Assembly (NCBI RefSeq): GCF_920987055.1
Contig: NZ_CAKLBX010000002.1
Coordinates: 1-64,000 of the forward strand
Direction of reading: 5' to 3'
DNA length: 64,000 bases
Source: Novosphingobium sp. CECT 9465
GTDB taxonomy: Bacteria > Pseudomonadota > Alphaproteobacteria > Sphingomonadales > Sphingomonadaceae
In this document: one piece after another, positions 32,297 through 41,200 of the stretch
Layout of the letters: each line of letters begins with the position of its first letter
How positions within the stretch are numbered: the first letter of the stretch is position 1
The notes under the pieces: generated by a model
Databases searched by the model: none
The model's input: the letters and a program-made list of their open reading frames with translations, nothing else
Told to the model about the DNA's origin: nothing
Made by a program: the position numbers and the translations under genes

Positions 32297-32624
32297 CAAC
32301 CAAGTTGCATACCAGTTCGTCGATCGAGCGCTCTTTTTCGATCGGCAGGCAGCCCTCGATTACAGCGAGGATACGGTGATGGAGCCGAACGTACGCATCA
32401 GGCCGTGCTACGATGAAAATCATCTCTGGCACGATCGCTCTGGCTTCGCTTACCGAAGCACCAGAGGGGACCCCCGCCCGCTTCGCTTCGCGGCTGATTG
32501 CAATGCAACCAGTGTGCCGGACATCTAGCGGTACTACACCAACCGGCTTCCCACGCAGGACTGGATTAAAATGTTGCTCGGCCGATGCGAAGAAGCTGTC
32601 GAAATCGAGGTAAAGCTTTGTCAC
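32297..32624 (-). pseudogene. Y-family DNA polymerase, N-terminal part, split by IS66
   Basis: The 5' part of the translesion polymerase gene. It contains the catalytic LYLDFDSFFASAEQHF, SREAKRAGVPSGASVSEARA and the second metal-binding segment KERSIDELVCNLVAS, with the SIDE motif intact. The GTG at 32624 is chosen because the LexA-controlled promoter lies 39-67 bases upstream; longer frames would run back across that promoter. The IS66 element enters right after LVAS. The product today would be an inactive fragment of about 112 residues with a tail read from the IS. Confidence 0.88.
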
Positions 32625-32662
32625 AGCCGTAAGGGCCTTTTGCGAGGGAATCAGACGCAACC

Positions 32663-32691
32663 ATTCTGGAACATTTAGCGAACATCGGCAA
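32663..32691 (-). promoter_or_regulatory. LexA-controlled promoter of the Y-family polymerase gene
   Basis: On the minus strand TTGCCG (32691-32686) and CAGAAT (32668-32663) are 17 bases apart. The spacer contains GTTC-GCTAAAT-GTTC (32683-32669), an exact alphaproteobacterial LexA box lying wholly between -35 and -10. Confidence 0.75.
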
Positions 32692-33092
32692 TCGAGATCA
32701 GCAGAGCAAAAGGGGCTAGGCAACAATCTGGTCAGTGCCTGCCATCAAATTCTTAGACGGCAATCCACTGACCAGCGGGTTTTGATGCGATTGAAATGAC
32801 CTCGGAATGACCGAATATAGGGCTGCATTTGCCACCTTGTAGGCGGCGATTGCAGGGGCAGCAGGCGACCACTTCCGGTCGTACAGGAGTCCGATGGCCA
32901 ACGATAGGTTCAGTGAAAACCCGCCATTCAAATCGAGTGCGCGCGGTTGGTGCGCTCTGGCCGTGCCAATGGCAATGGTGGCGCGGGATGCAGTAATCGT
33001 TGATTCAATCCCTGCTCCAAGCGTTATTGGCTTTTCCGATCACTTCAGTTAGGTGAGGTATCGACGGGCAGACTAGTCCGCCTTTCATTGAT
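32692..33092. other. Region between the polymerase promoter and the first cobalamin riboswitch
   Basis: About 400 bases. On the minus strand an open frame without a good start (about 33044-32716) reads EKPITLGAGIESTITASR and later LNLSLAIGLLYDRKWSPA. It has coding-like composition and could be a decayed membrane-protein gene remnant, but I recognise no family. No other element is seen. Confidence 0.35.
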
Positions 33093-33300
33093 CGCGCCGG
33101 TGCCCCCGAAAGGGGCTTAATCGGGAATGCGGTGCGGAAGCTTGCTTCCAAATCCGCGGCTGTCTCTGCAACTGTAAGCGGATAGCGCGATGTACATCGC
33201 TCCTCTTGGAAGGGGCAGCCACTGGGCCGGACGCTAAATCATGCGAGGTCTGGGAAGGCGTGCATCAAGCTGTGACCCGTGAGCCAGGAGACCTGCCGGC
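33093..33300 (+). ncRNA. Cobalamin (B12) riboswitch 1
   Basis: An AdoCbl aptamer with the conserved order GCGCCGGTGCCCC, GGGGCTTAATCGGGAA, GCTGTCTCTGCAACTGTAAG, GCAGCCACTGGG, GGGAAGGCG and finally GTGACCCGTGAGCCAGGAGA with CCTGCC. It precedes the TonB receptor gene and should lower its expression when B12 is abundant. A further 90 bases downstream are nearly the same as after riboswitch 2, with GTCGCTC pairing to GAGCGAC. Confidence 0.95.
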
Positions 33301-33451
33301 GTCTGGTCGCTCTTGCCTTGGTCCAGAGGATGGCTGCGGCACGGTGAACTCCGTCTGAGCGACGAACGAGCGGCTGGGGCCGCATCGGAGACGTGCGTCG
33401 GCCGCCCATGGCGTCCGGCCGCCGCGCGTGTCGCCCGTTCGCGCGGGTTTG

Positions 33452-33480
33452 CCCCGGCCACGTCGCAAGACGCCGGGGGA
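33452..33480 (+). promoter_or_regulatory. SD-sequestering hairpin before the TonB receptor gene
   Basis: CCCCGGC (33452-33458) pairs perfectly with GCCGGGG (33472-33478), which contains the start of the Shine-Dalgarno site GGGGGA for the GTG at 33488. This is probably the expression end of the riboswitch, acting on translation. Confidence 0.6.
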
Positions 33481-33487
33481 CTATTTA

Positions 33488-35524
33488 GTGATCAAGACCA
33501 TTACTACCAGCAGCGCCCTTGCGCTGATCTGTATCGGAAAACCGGCATTTGCCGAAACCTCTGAAAAGGCATCGCAAACAAGCGCGGATGCAGTCGTGGC
33601 GGGTAACGACATTGTGGTTTTCGGTCGCGGTGAGGCCATGATCGGCACTGCCAAATCAGCGAGCGAAGGAAGCGTCGGAGGGGCCGATCTCCTCGTGCGG
33701 CCTCTTCTCCGCGTGGCCGAACTGCTGGAAGCGGTGCCCGGGCTGGTTGCAGCCCAGCATTCTGGGAGCGGCAAAGCCAACCAGTATTTCCTGCGCGGTT
33801 TCAACCTCGACCATGGGTCTGACTTCAGTACCTATATCGATGATGTGCAGATGAACTTTCGTACCCACGGACATGGTCATGGCTATCTCGACCTCAACGG
33901 CCTCATTCCGGAGATCGTGGGCCGGGAGGATTTTCGTAAAGGGCCCTACCGCGCCGATGGCGGTGATTTCGCTCTGGCGGGAGCAGCCTATATGACGACC
34001 ATCAAGGGTTATGACCGGCCATGGGCATCGGCCGAGACTGGTTCATATGGTTGGCGCCGCGTCGCTGCGGGTGGAACATTGCACGACCTGGGCGGCGGAG
34101 ACCTCACGCTTGTCGCCCAGGCCAAGGCCTATGACGGACCGTGGCAGGAACCTGAACGTCTGCGCCATTACTCGGGGTTCGCGAAATATAGCATGCCGAC
34201 CGGTGCGGGCACATTGGAGGCATCTCTCCATGCCTACCGGGCGACATGGCACCCAACCGAGCAAATCCCCGAGCGCATTATCGGCACGGCGTTGTGTGCG
34301 GATGTGTTCTGCTCTCCAGATCCTTCCGCGCGGGGTGAGACGACGCGCCTGGTGGCTAACATCGCGGTCAAGCAACCGACATGGCGCGCCAATGTCTATG
34401 CCCAGTTTTACGACTGGTCGATGTTCTCGAACCCCACTTACACCGATCCGGATGGCACAAGCGCGCAGATCAAGCAGTTCGACCGGCGTTGGGTCCTCGG
34501 GCTGTCCGCACAAAAACATTGGGAAATCGCTGACAGTCTGGCTGTGAGCCTTGGCACCGAAAACAGATACGACGCCGTCGGGAATGTTGGTGTCGATCGA
34601 ACGGCTGCCCGCGCATTTCTTGAATCTCTCGGGCACTTTCGGGTCGGGGAATTGTCTTCCGCGCTCTACGGCGAAGTCGCTTGGAAACCCTTGGCGGGAC
34701 TGCGTGTGACAGGTGGTCTTCGCGGGGACTATTATCACTATTCCGTGCGTGCACGAGATTCTGTTGCGGCGTCGCTGGGCGAAGGCAGTGGCTCAGCGTC
34801 GATTCTCTCTCCCAAGGCGTCAATCGCCTATCAGGTTACGCCGCATCTTGAACTCTACGCCAACTGGGGCCGTGGATTCCATTCCAACGATGTTCGGGGT
34901 GCGGTCAACAGGGACACGCCTGTTCCCGTTCTGGTTCGCGGCATCGGCAAGGAACTGGGAGGACGCATTCAATTCTCCGGGGTCACGTTAACCGCGACTT
35001 ACTGGTGGCTGCATGTCGGCAGCGAACTTCGTTTCATTGGCGATTCCAATGCTGTTGAACCGTCGGGTGCCAGTGGGCGTCATGGCTATGAAATCGTCGC
35101 CTTCTGGCGGCCGTTCCCTTGGCTTGCGCTTGATGGAAACTATACCGCCAGCCATGCGCGCTTCGACAATGGCGATCACATCCCCAATGCATTTGAGAAC
35201 GCGGCTTCAGCCGGTGCCGCCATCATTCTTGATCCCTGGGAAGCCAGCATTCGGGTGCGCCACCTTGGACCTTCTCCGCTTGTCGAGGACAACAGTGTCC
35301 GGGATCGAGGCAGCACCGTCATGAATGCCCGGGCCGCGTGGAAGGGCAAGAAGGTCGAGATATTTGGAGAAGTGCTGAACATCTTCGACAGCCGGGACAA
35401 GGACATCGCCTATTATTACGAGTCCTACATCCCCGCCTTCGATGCAGGTGCTCCGGTGGAAGGCCGGTTGAGCCGCGTGGTCGAGCCTCGAACTGTGAGG
35501 ATTGGCGCAAAGGTCAATTTCTAG
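33488..35524 (+). CDS. TonB-dependent outer-membrane receptor, B12-riboswitch controlled
   Basis: A 678-residue receptor for a cobalt or corrinoid substrate (inference from riboswitch and neighbour). The GTG at 33488 gives a signal peptide MIKTITTSSALALICIGKPA ending FA-ETSE. The plug domain follows (LLVRPLLRVAELLEAVPGLV, QYFLRGFNLDHGSDFSTYID, EIVGREDFRKGPYRADGG) and then a beta-barrel ending in Phe (RTVRIGAKVNF). A His-rich plug segment RTHGHGHGYLDLNG is notable and could contact a metal. It differs from enterobacterial BtuB. It is followed by a NiCoT permease, so uptake of cobalt across both membranes is the simplest reading. Confidence 0.88.
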   Translation: MIKTITTSSALALICIGKPAFAETSEKASQTSADAVVAGNDIVVFGRGEAMIGTAKSASEGSVGGADLLVRPLLRVAELLEAVPGLVAAQHSGSGKANQYFLRGFNLDHGSDFSTYIDDVQMNFRTHGHGHGYLDLNGLIPEIVGREDFRKGPYRADGGDFALAGAAYMTTIKGYDRPWASAETGSYGWRRVAAGGTLHDLGGGDLTLVAQAKAYDGPWQEPERLRHYSGFAKYSMPTGAGTLEASLHAYRATWHPTEQIPERIIGTALCADVFCSPDPSARGETTRLVANIAVKQPTWRANVYAQFYDWSMFSNPTYTDPDGTSAQIKQFDRRWVLGLSAQKHWEIADSLAVSLGTENRYDAVGNVGVDRTAARAFLESLGHFRVGELSSALYGEVAWKPLAGLRVTGGLRGDYYHYSVRARDSVAASLGEGSGSASILSPKASIAYQVTPHLELYANWGRGFHSNDVRGAVNRDTPVPVLVRGIGKELGGRIQFSGVTLTATYWWLHVGSELRFIGDSNAVEPSGASGRHGYEIVAFWRPFPWLALDGNYTASHARFDNGDHIPNAFENAASAGAAIILDPWEASIRVRHLGPSPLVEDNSVRDRGSTVMNARAAWKGKKVEIFGEVLNIFDSRDKDIAYYYESYIPAFDAGAPVEGRLSRVVEPRTVRIGAKVNF

Positions 35525-35605
35525 CGAAATCCCTTGATGGGCGGCGCTGCAGCACGTCTGCGGCGCCATCCTTCGTTTGTATATTCCTCAATCGCCGAGC
35601 CAATC

Positions 35606-36652
35606 ATGCACCTCACGAAGTCACTGCCATCCCTGTCTCTGCGCCGACGAATTGGTGCCTTGTTTGCCGGATTGATCGCCGCCAACATTGGGGTCTGGGT
35701 CTGGGCATTCAGCCTGTTTCATGCACAGCCGTTAATGCTCGGCACCGCTGTGCTTGCCTGGGGGCTGGGCCTGCGTCACGCGGTTGATGCCGATCATATT
35801 GCGGCGATTGACAATGTGACCCGCAAGCTGATGCAGGACGGGCAGCGCCCGGTTTCGGTCGGATTCTGGTTCGCGATCGGGCATTCCGGAATCATTGCCA
35901 TAGCATCGATCATCATTGCGGTGACGGCCAGCGCGCTGTCGCAGTTCGGCGCCTTCAAGGAAATCGGTGGCGTGATTGCAACCGTGATTTCCGCGCTTTT
36001 CCTGTTCACGATCGCCGGCATGAACCTGGTCATCCTGCGCTCTGTCTGGCGGACTTTTGCCCATGTTCGTGCAGGCGGCAGCTATGCCGAGGACGATCTT
36101 GATCTGCTATTGGGTGGGCGCGGTCTGCTTTCCAGACTGTTCAGGCCGATGTTCCGCCTCGTGAACAAAAGCTGGCATATGGCCCCGCTGGGGTTTCTGT
36201 TCGGGCTTGGGTTCGATACAGCAACCGAAGTTGCCATTCTGGGCATGTCGGCCAGCCAGGCCGCCGATGGCCTGTCGATCGGGACAATCCTGGTCCTGCC
36301 CGCCCTGTTCGCGGTCGGTATGGCCCTCATCGATACGGCGGACGGCGTGGTGATGCTGGGCGCTTATGAATGGGCCTTCGTGAAGCCGATCCGCAAGCTC
36401 TACTACAACATCACCATCACCCTGATCTCGGCCATCGTGGCGATTGTCATTGGTGGAATCGAAACGCTGGCCCTGATTGGCGACAAGCTGGCCCTTACGG
36501 GTGCGCCATGGCGGATCGCCATTGAACTGGGTGAAAATTTCAATGGTCTGGGCTTCGCCATCATCGGTCTTTTCGTGTTCTGCTGGCTGGCGAGTTACGC
36601 GATCTATCGATGGAAGCGGTTCGATGAAATCGAGGTTTCGGTCGGTGCCTGA
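35606..36652 (+). CDS. NiCoT-family nickel/cobalt permease
   Basis: An inner-membrane transporter of about 348 residues with eight or so membrane segments. The NiCoT signatures are present: RHAVDADHIAAIDNVTRKLM (HX4DH) in helix II, LGFDTATEVAILGMSASQAA, and LFAVGMALIDTADGVVMLGA. It would move Co2+ (or Ni2+) into the cytoplasm; cobalt is favoured by the B12 context. An earlier ATG at 35537 would add 23 residues. The ATG at 35606 lies close to where the conserved part begins, but has only a weak ribosome-binding site. It lies 81 bases after the receptor gene, probably on the same transcript. Confidence 0.9.
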   Translation: MHLTKSLPSLSLRRRIGALFAGLIAANIGVWVWAFSLFHAQPLMLGTAVLAWGLGLRHAVDADHIAAIDNVTRKLMQDGQRPVSVGFWFAIGHSGIIAIASIIIAVTASALSQFGAFKEIGGVIATVISALFLFTIAGMNLVILRSVWRTFAHVRAGGSYAEDDLDLLLGGRGLLSRLFRPMFRLVNKSWHMAPLGFLFGLGFDTATEVAILGMSASQAADGLSIGTILVLPALFAVGMALIDTADGVVMLGAYEWAFVKPIRKLYYNITITLISAIVAIVIGGIETLALIGDKLALTGAPWRIAIELGENFNGLGFAIIGLFVFCWLASYAIYRWKRFDEIEVSVGA

Positions 36653-36751
36653 CCGTCCACGTTGCGTGAAGCAACATCATCAATTGGCTTGGCTGGCATT
36701 TTCGTCTAGAGCGCGCGGTGAAGGATCGGGGTAACCCGCCCTTCAATGATC

Positions 36752-36953
36752 GCGCCGGTGCCCCGCAAGGGGCTTAATCGGGAATGCGGTGCGGGAGCGT
36801 GCTCCCAAATCCGTGGCTGTCCCTGCAACTGTAAGCGGATAGCGCGATGCACATGCTCCTGAATTCAGGAGCAGCCACTGGGCAGCGCGCAAGCGCCAAG
36901 TCTGGGAAGGCGTGCATCAAGCTGTGACCCGCGAGCCAGGAGACCTGCCGGCG
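36752..36953 (+). ncRNA. Cobalamin (B12) riboswitch 2
   Basis: A second AdoCbl aptamer, almost the same as riboswitch 1: GCGCCGGTGCCCC, GGGGCTTAATCGGGAA, GCTGTCCCTGCAACTGTAAG, GCAGCCACTGGG, GGGAAGGCG and GTGACCCGCGAGCCAGGAGA with CCTGCC. It heads the cobW-cobN operon. The similarity goes on beyond the aptamer through GTCGCTC ... CCGTCTGAGCGACGAA (to about 37020), which points to a recent duplication. Confidence 0.95.
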
Positions 36954-37110
36954 CACCGGTCGCTCTTGCCTGATCCAGGGGATGGTCACGGCACGGTAAC
37001 TCTCCGTCTGAGCGACGAAGCTGTGTGGCTGGGGCTGCACGGGTTGCGTGGTTACGGGTGCTTTGTCGCGCCCGCCCGTCGTCGCGCGCCGACCGGACTT
37101 GTCCGGCAAG

Positions 37111-37143
37111 CCCCGCCGTGTCTCGCTCTGGCGCGCGGGGAAG
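37111..37143 (+). promoter_or_regulatory. SD-sequestering hairpin before cobW
   Basis: CCCCGC (37111-37116) pairs with GCGGGG (37135-37140), which is part of the Shine-Dalgarno site GGGGAAG for the ATG at 37149. The layout parallels that before the TonB receptor although the sequences differ. Confidence 0.55.
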
Positions 37144-37148
37144 TTACT

Positions 37149-38201
37149 ATGCCAGACCTGTCCAAGGCGTCCCTGTCCAAGGTGCCGGTCACCATCATCA
37201 CGGGCTTTCTGGGCGCGGGGAAAACCACGCTCATCAGCCACCTGATCCACAATGCCGGTGGCCGCAGGCTGGCCGTGGTGGTCAACGAATTCGGTTCTCT
37301 GGGTGTGGATGGCGAGATTCTGCAGTCCTGCGCCATTCCTGATTGCCCGGCGGAAAACATCGTAGAGCTGGCCAATGGCTGCATCTGCTGCACCGTGGCG
37401 GACGATTTCATCCCGACGGTGGAAAAGCTGCTGGCGCTTGATCCGCGCCCCGATCACATCCTGATCGAGACATCGGGTCTGGCGTTGCCAAAGCCGCTGC
37501 TCAAGGCGTTCGACTGGCCTGCGATCCGCAGCCGGATCACCGTGGACGGCGTGCTGGCGCTGGCCGATGCCGAAGCGGTCGCGGCAGGCCGGTTCGCGCC
37601 CGATGTGGCAGCGCTTGACGCCCAGCGCGCCGCCGATCCGAGCATCGATCACGAGACGCCGCTGTCGGAAGTGTTCGAGGATCAGCTGGCCTGCGCCGAC
37701 ATGATCCTGCTGACCAAGGTCGATCTGGCCGGACCCCAAGGCGTAGCCGCCGCGCGCGCGATCATTGCGGCAGAGCTTAGTCGCCCGGTTCCGGTGATAG
37801 AACTGACCGAAGGCGTGGTCGATCCGCGTGTGATCCTGGGGCTTGATGCCGCAGCCGAGGACGACATCGCCGCGCGCCCATCGCACCATGATGGTGAGGA
37901 TGATCACGAACACGACGACTTTGACAGCACCGTTATCGAATGGGGCGAGATCGCCGATCCGGCGGCGCTGGTCGCGCGGATCGAGACGCTGGCCCGCGAT
38001 CACCATATCCTGCGCGTAAAGGGCTATGCCGCCGTTGCGGGAAAGCCGATGCGGCTGCTGGTGCAGGCGGTGGGCGCGCGGGTGCGGCACCAGTACGATC
38101 GCCCGTGGCGCCCTGACGAGCCGCGCCGCACCACGCTGGTCGCCATTGCCGAGCACGATCACGTCGACGCCGATGCCATTCGCGCGGTGCTGCTGGCGTA
38201 A
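37149..38201 (+). CDS. cobW: CobW, GTPase/metallochaperone of cobalamin synthesis
   Basis: A 350-residue G3E GTPase thought to supply Co2+ to the CobNST chelatase. P-loop TIITGFLGAGKTTLISHLIH, the metal-binding ELANGCICCTVADDFI, Walker B-like DHILIETSGLALPKPLLKAF and the NKxD-like LLTKVDLAGPQG are all present. A His/Asp-rich loop (RPSHHDGEDDHEHDDFDS) probably binds metal. The CobW C-terminal domain follows. First gene of the operon, 10 bases before cobN. Confidence 0.95.
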   Translation: MPDLSKASLSKVPVTIITGFLGAGKTTLISHLIHNAGGRRLAVVVNEFGSLGVDGEILQSCAIPDCPAENIVELANGCICCTVADDFIPTVEKLLALDPRPDHILIETSGLALPKPLLKAFDWPAIRSRITVDGVLALADAEAVAAGRFAPDVAALDAQRAADPSIDHETPLSEVFEDQLACADMILLTKVDLAGPQGVAAARAIIAAELSRPVPVIELTEGVVDPRVILGLDAAAEDDIAARPSHHDGEDDHEHDDFDSTVIEWGEIADPAALVARIETLARDHHILRVKGYAAVAGKPMRLLVQAVGARVRHQYDRPWRPDEPRRTTLVAIAEHDHVDADAIRAVLLA

Positions 38202-38211
38202 GGCGCGGGCC

Positions 38212-41200
38212 ATGCACGTCATTTTCCGCGAAACGCACGGGATGGAGGAAACCGCCGTCCCGCAGGATCTGGGGCAAGAGCCCGCGGATCTTGTGGTCCT
38301 GTCCTTTTCGGACAGCGATCTGGGGGCGTTCGCGGCGGCATGGCATCAGGCCCGTGCAGACGATGCGACATTTCCTTCGCTGCGGCTCGCCAATCTGGCG
38401 GCGCTGATGCATCCGCTGTCGGTCGACACGTATGCCGAGCGGACGCTGTCGGGCGCAAAGGCGATCCTGATCCGGCTGATCGGCGGCACGCCCTATTGGA
38501 GCTACGGGCTGCAACAGGTCGAGGCGCTGGCCCGGTCGCGCGGGATCGTGCTGGCCGTGCTGCCCGGCGACGGCTTTGAGGATGCGCGGCTGGATGCGGC
38601 CTCGACCGTGCCGGTGACCGCGTTGCGCGAACTTGCGCAGTGGTGCGATGCTGGCGGTGCAAGGGCGGCGCAGGCGGCGCTTGCCGCGCTGTCGCAGCTG
38701 GCGGGGCTGATTGATGCCCCCGCCCGGACATTCGATCCGCTGCTGATGGCGGGAGGCTGGCATCCCGGCCGGGGCGTGATCGATCTTGAAGCCTTTGCGC
38801 GCGATCCCGCAAGGCCGCTGGTCCTGATCGTGTTCTATCGTTCTTACCTGACCGCCCACGATCTGGACCCGTTTGCCGCCCTGCATACCGCGTTCGAGCA
38901 GCGCGGTTTCGATGCATTGTCGATCTTCGTCCCCTCGCTGAAAGCCCCGCAGGTGCGCGAACAGGTGGACCGCTGGGTGCGCGGGCTTGGCCCGGCAGCG
39001 ATCATCAACGCTACCGCTTTTTCCGCGCGGGGCGATGACGGCGCCACCCCGCTTGATGGCGCGGGCGTTCCCGTGTTTCAGCTGGCGCTGGCCACGTCCG
39101 GGCGCGCGGGATGGGCAGCGGCTTCGCGCGGGCTTTCCCCGGCAGACCTTGCCATGCACGTGGTCTTGCCCGAAATTGACGGGCGGGTGTTTGCAGGCGT
39201 CGCCAGCTTCAAGGAGGCGGGGACGCGCGATCCCGCGCTTGGCTTTGCCCGCACCATCCATCGCGCCGATGCAGGCCGGGTTGGGGCGATCACCGCGCGG
39301 GTGGCGGGCTGGATCGCACTTGCCCAAACGCCGGTTGCAGAACGGCGGGTTGCGCTGGTCCTGTCTACTTATCCCGGCAAGACATACCAGATGGCCCACG
39401 CCGTGGGGCTGGATGCGCTGGCTTCTGCCGAGGCGATCCTGGCCGATCTGGCCGAGGCGGGATATGCCACTGACGCGCAGGCCGGACTGGCAGCGCTCCT
39501 TCAATGCACACATCAGCACTGGCCGATGGCAGAGTACCGCAAGGCTTTGGCAGCACTGCCCGATACCCTGCGCGCTGAACTTTTCGCCGCATGGGGCGAG
39601 CCGGAAGCCGATGCTGCCGCCGCCGATGGCGCGTTCCGTTTTGCCGCGCTGCCCATCGGCAACGCGCTGGTAGCCTTGCAGCCCGAACGCGGCGAACGCG
39701 CCCATCGCGACGGCGACTATCACGACCTGTCCCGCTGCCCGCGCCATGGCTATGTGGCGTTCTACCTGTGGCTGCGCCAGCGAAGCGTGGACGCGCTGGT
39801 GCATATCGGCGCACATGGCACACTGGAATGGCTGCCGGGCAAATCAGTCGCGCTGTCCGATGCTTGCTGGCCCGAGGCGCTGACCGGCGCGATGCCGGTG
39901 ATCTATCCGTTCATCGTCAACGATCCCGGCGAAGCGGCGCAGGCCAAGCGCCGGATCAGCGCGGTTACGATCGGGCACGTTCCCCCGCCACTGGTGCAAA
40001 CGCAAAGCGGTGCGGGGCTGGCCCGGATCGAGGCGCTGCTGGATGAATTCTCCAACGCTGGCGGGCTGGACCCGGCCCGCCGCGACCGTCTGCAAGTGAA
40101 CATCCGCGACGAAGCGCGCGTGCTGGGACTTGAGGCGGAACTGGGCCTTGATGACGCGGCCACGCTGGTCGAGGCGATCACCCGGATCGACCGCTTCGTT
40201 TGCGATGTAAAGGACAGCCAGTTCGGTGACGGGCTGCATGTGTTCGGGCGGGGAGATCAGGGCGCAGCCGAGCGGGCCGGATTGCTGGCGGCACTCGACG
40301 GACGCCGCGTTCCGCCCGGTCCCTCCGGCTCCCCCTTTCGCGGGCGCAGCGATGTGCTGCCAACCGGGCGAAACCTTTATGCGATAGACCCGCGCGCCGT
40401 GCCTTCACGCGCGGCCCATGCCCAAGGGGTGACACTGGCAGAGGAGCTGATCCGGCGGCATCTGCAGGATCACGGCGATTATCCGCGCGGGCTGGTGGTC
40501 GATCTGTGGGGATCGGCCACGATGCGCACGGCGGGCGAGGAATTCGCCATGGCGCTGCACCTGCTGGGCGCAAAGCCGCTGTGGGACACCGCGTCCGAAC
40601 GGGTAACAGGCATCGAAATCCTGCCGCTGGCGCTGCTGGACCGGCCGCGTATCGATGTGACGTTGCGGATTTCCGGCCTGTTCCGCGATGCCTTTCCTGC
40701 GCTGCCGATACTGTTTGGCCAAGCGGTGCGCGCGCTGTGTTTGCGCGATGAACCGGCGGACTGGAACCCGTTTGCAGGGCAGGCTGCGGCACCGCGCGTC
40801 TATGGCCCGGCCCCCGGCAGCTATGGACTGGGTCTTGGCGATGCAGCCGAGGTCTATACTGAAGCGGCCCGGCGCGCTGCTGGTGAGGCATGGCTGGCGG
40901 CATCGGACCATGCGTTTGACGCAGCCTCCGATGCGATCGGAACCTTTGCCGATCCTGCCGGCCTGCGCCAGCGTGTTGAAGGAGCGGACGCCTTTGTCCA
41001 TCTTCAGGACTTGCCCGAAACCGATCTGCTGCTGGCCGCCGATTATGCCGCGCACGAGGCGGGCTTTGCCGCTGCCAAGGCGCTGATCGGTGGTTCGGCG
41101 GCGCTCTACCACCTCGACAATCGCGATCCGGGGCGCACCGTTGCGCGCACCCTGACCGAAGAGATCGCCCGCGTGGTCCGCGCCCGCGCGGCGCACCCAG

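Noticed and set aside
33428..33487. Longer start for the TonB receptor (MSPVRAGLPRPRRKTPGD)
   Set aside because: It would put the SD-sequestering hairpin inside the coding region and give no signal peptide at the N-terminus; the GTG at 33488 gives both.
37933..39816. A 627-codon minus-strand frame across cobW/cobN, and similar long frames at 40178-41893, 41325-42806 and 36774-38222
   Set aside because: They are antisense to well-conserved cob genes, are rich in Arg/Gln/Pro/His as expected of mirror frames in GC-rich coding DNA, and lack ribosome-binding sites.
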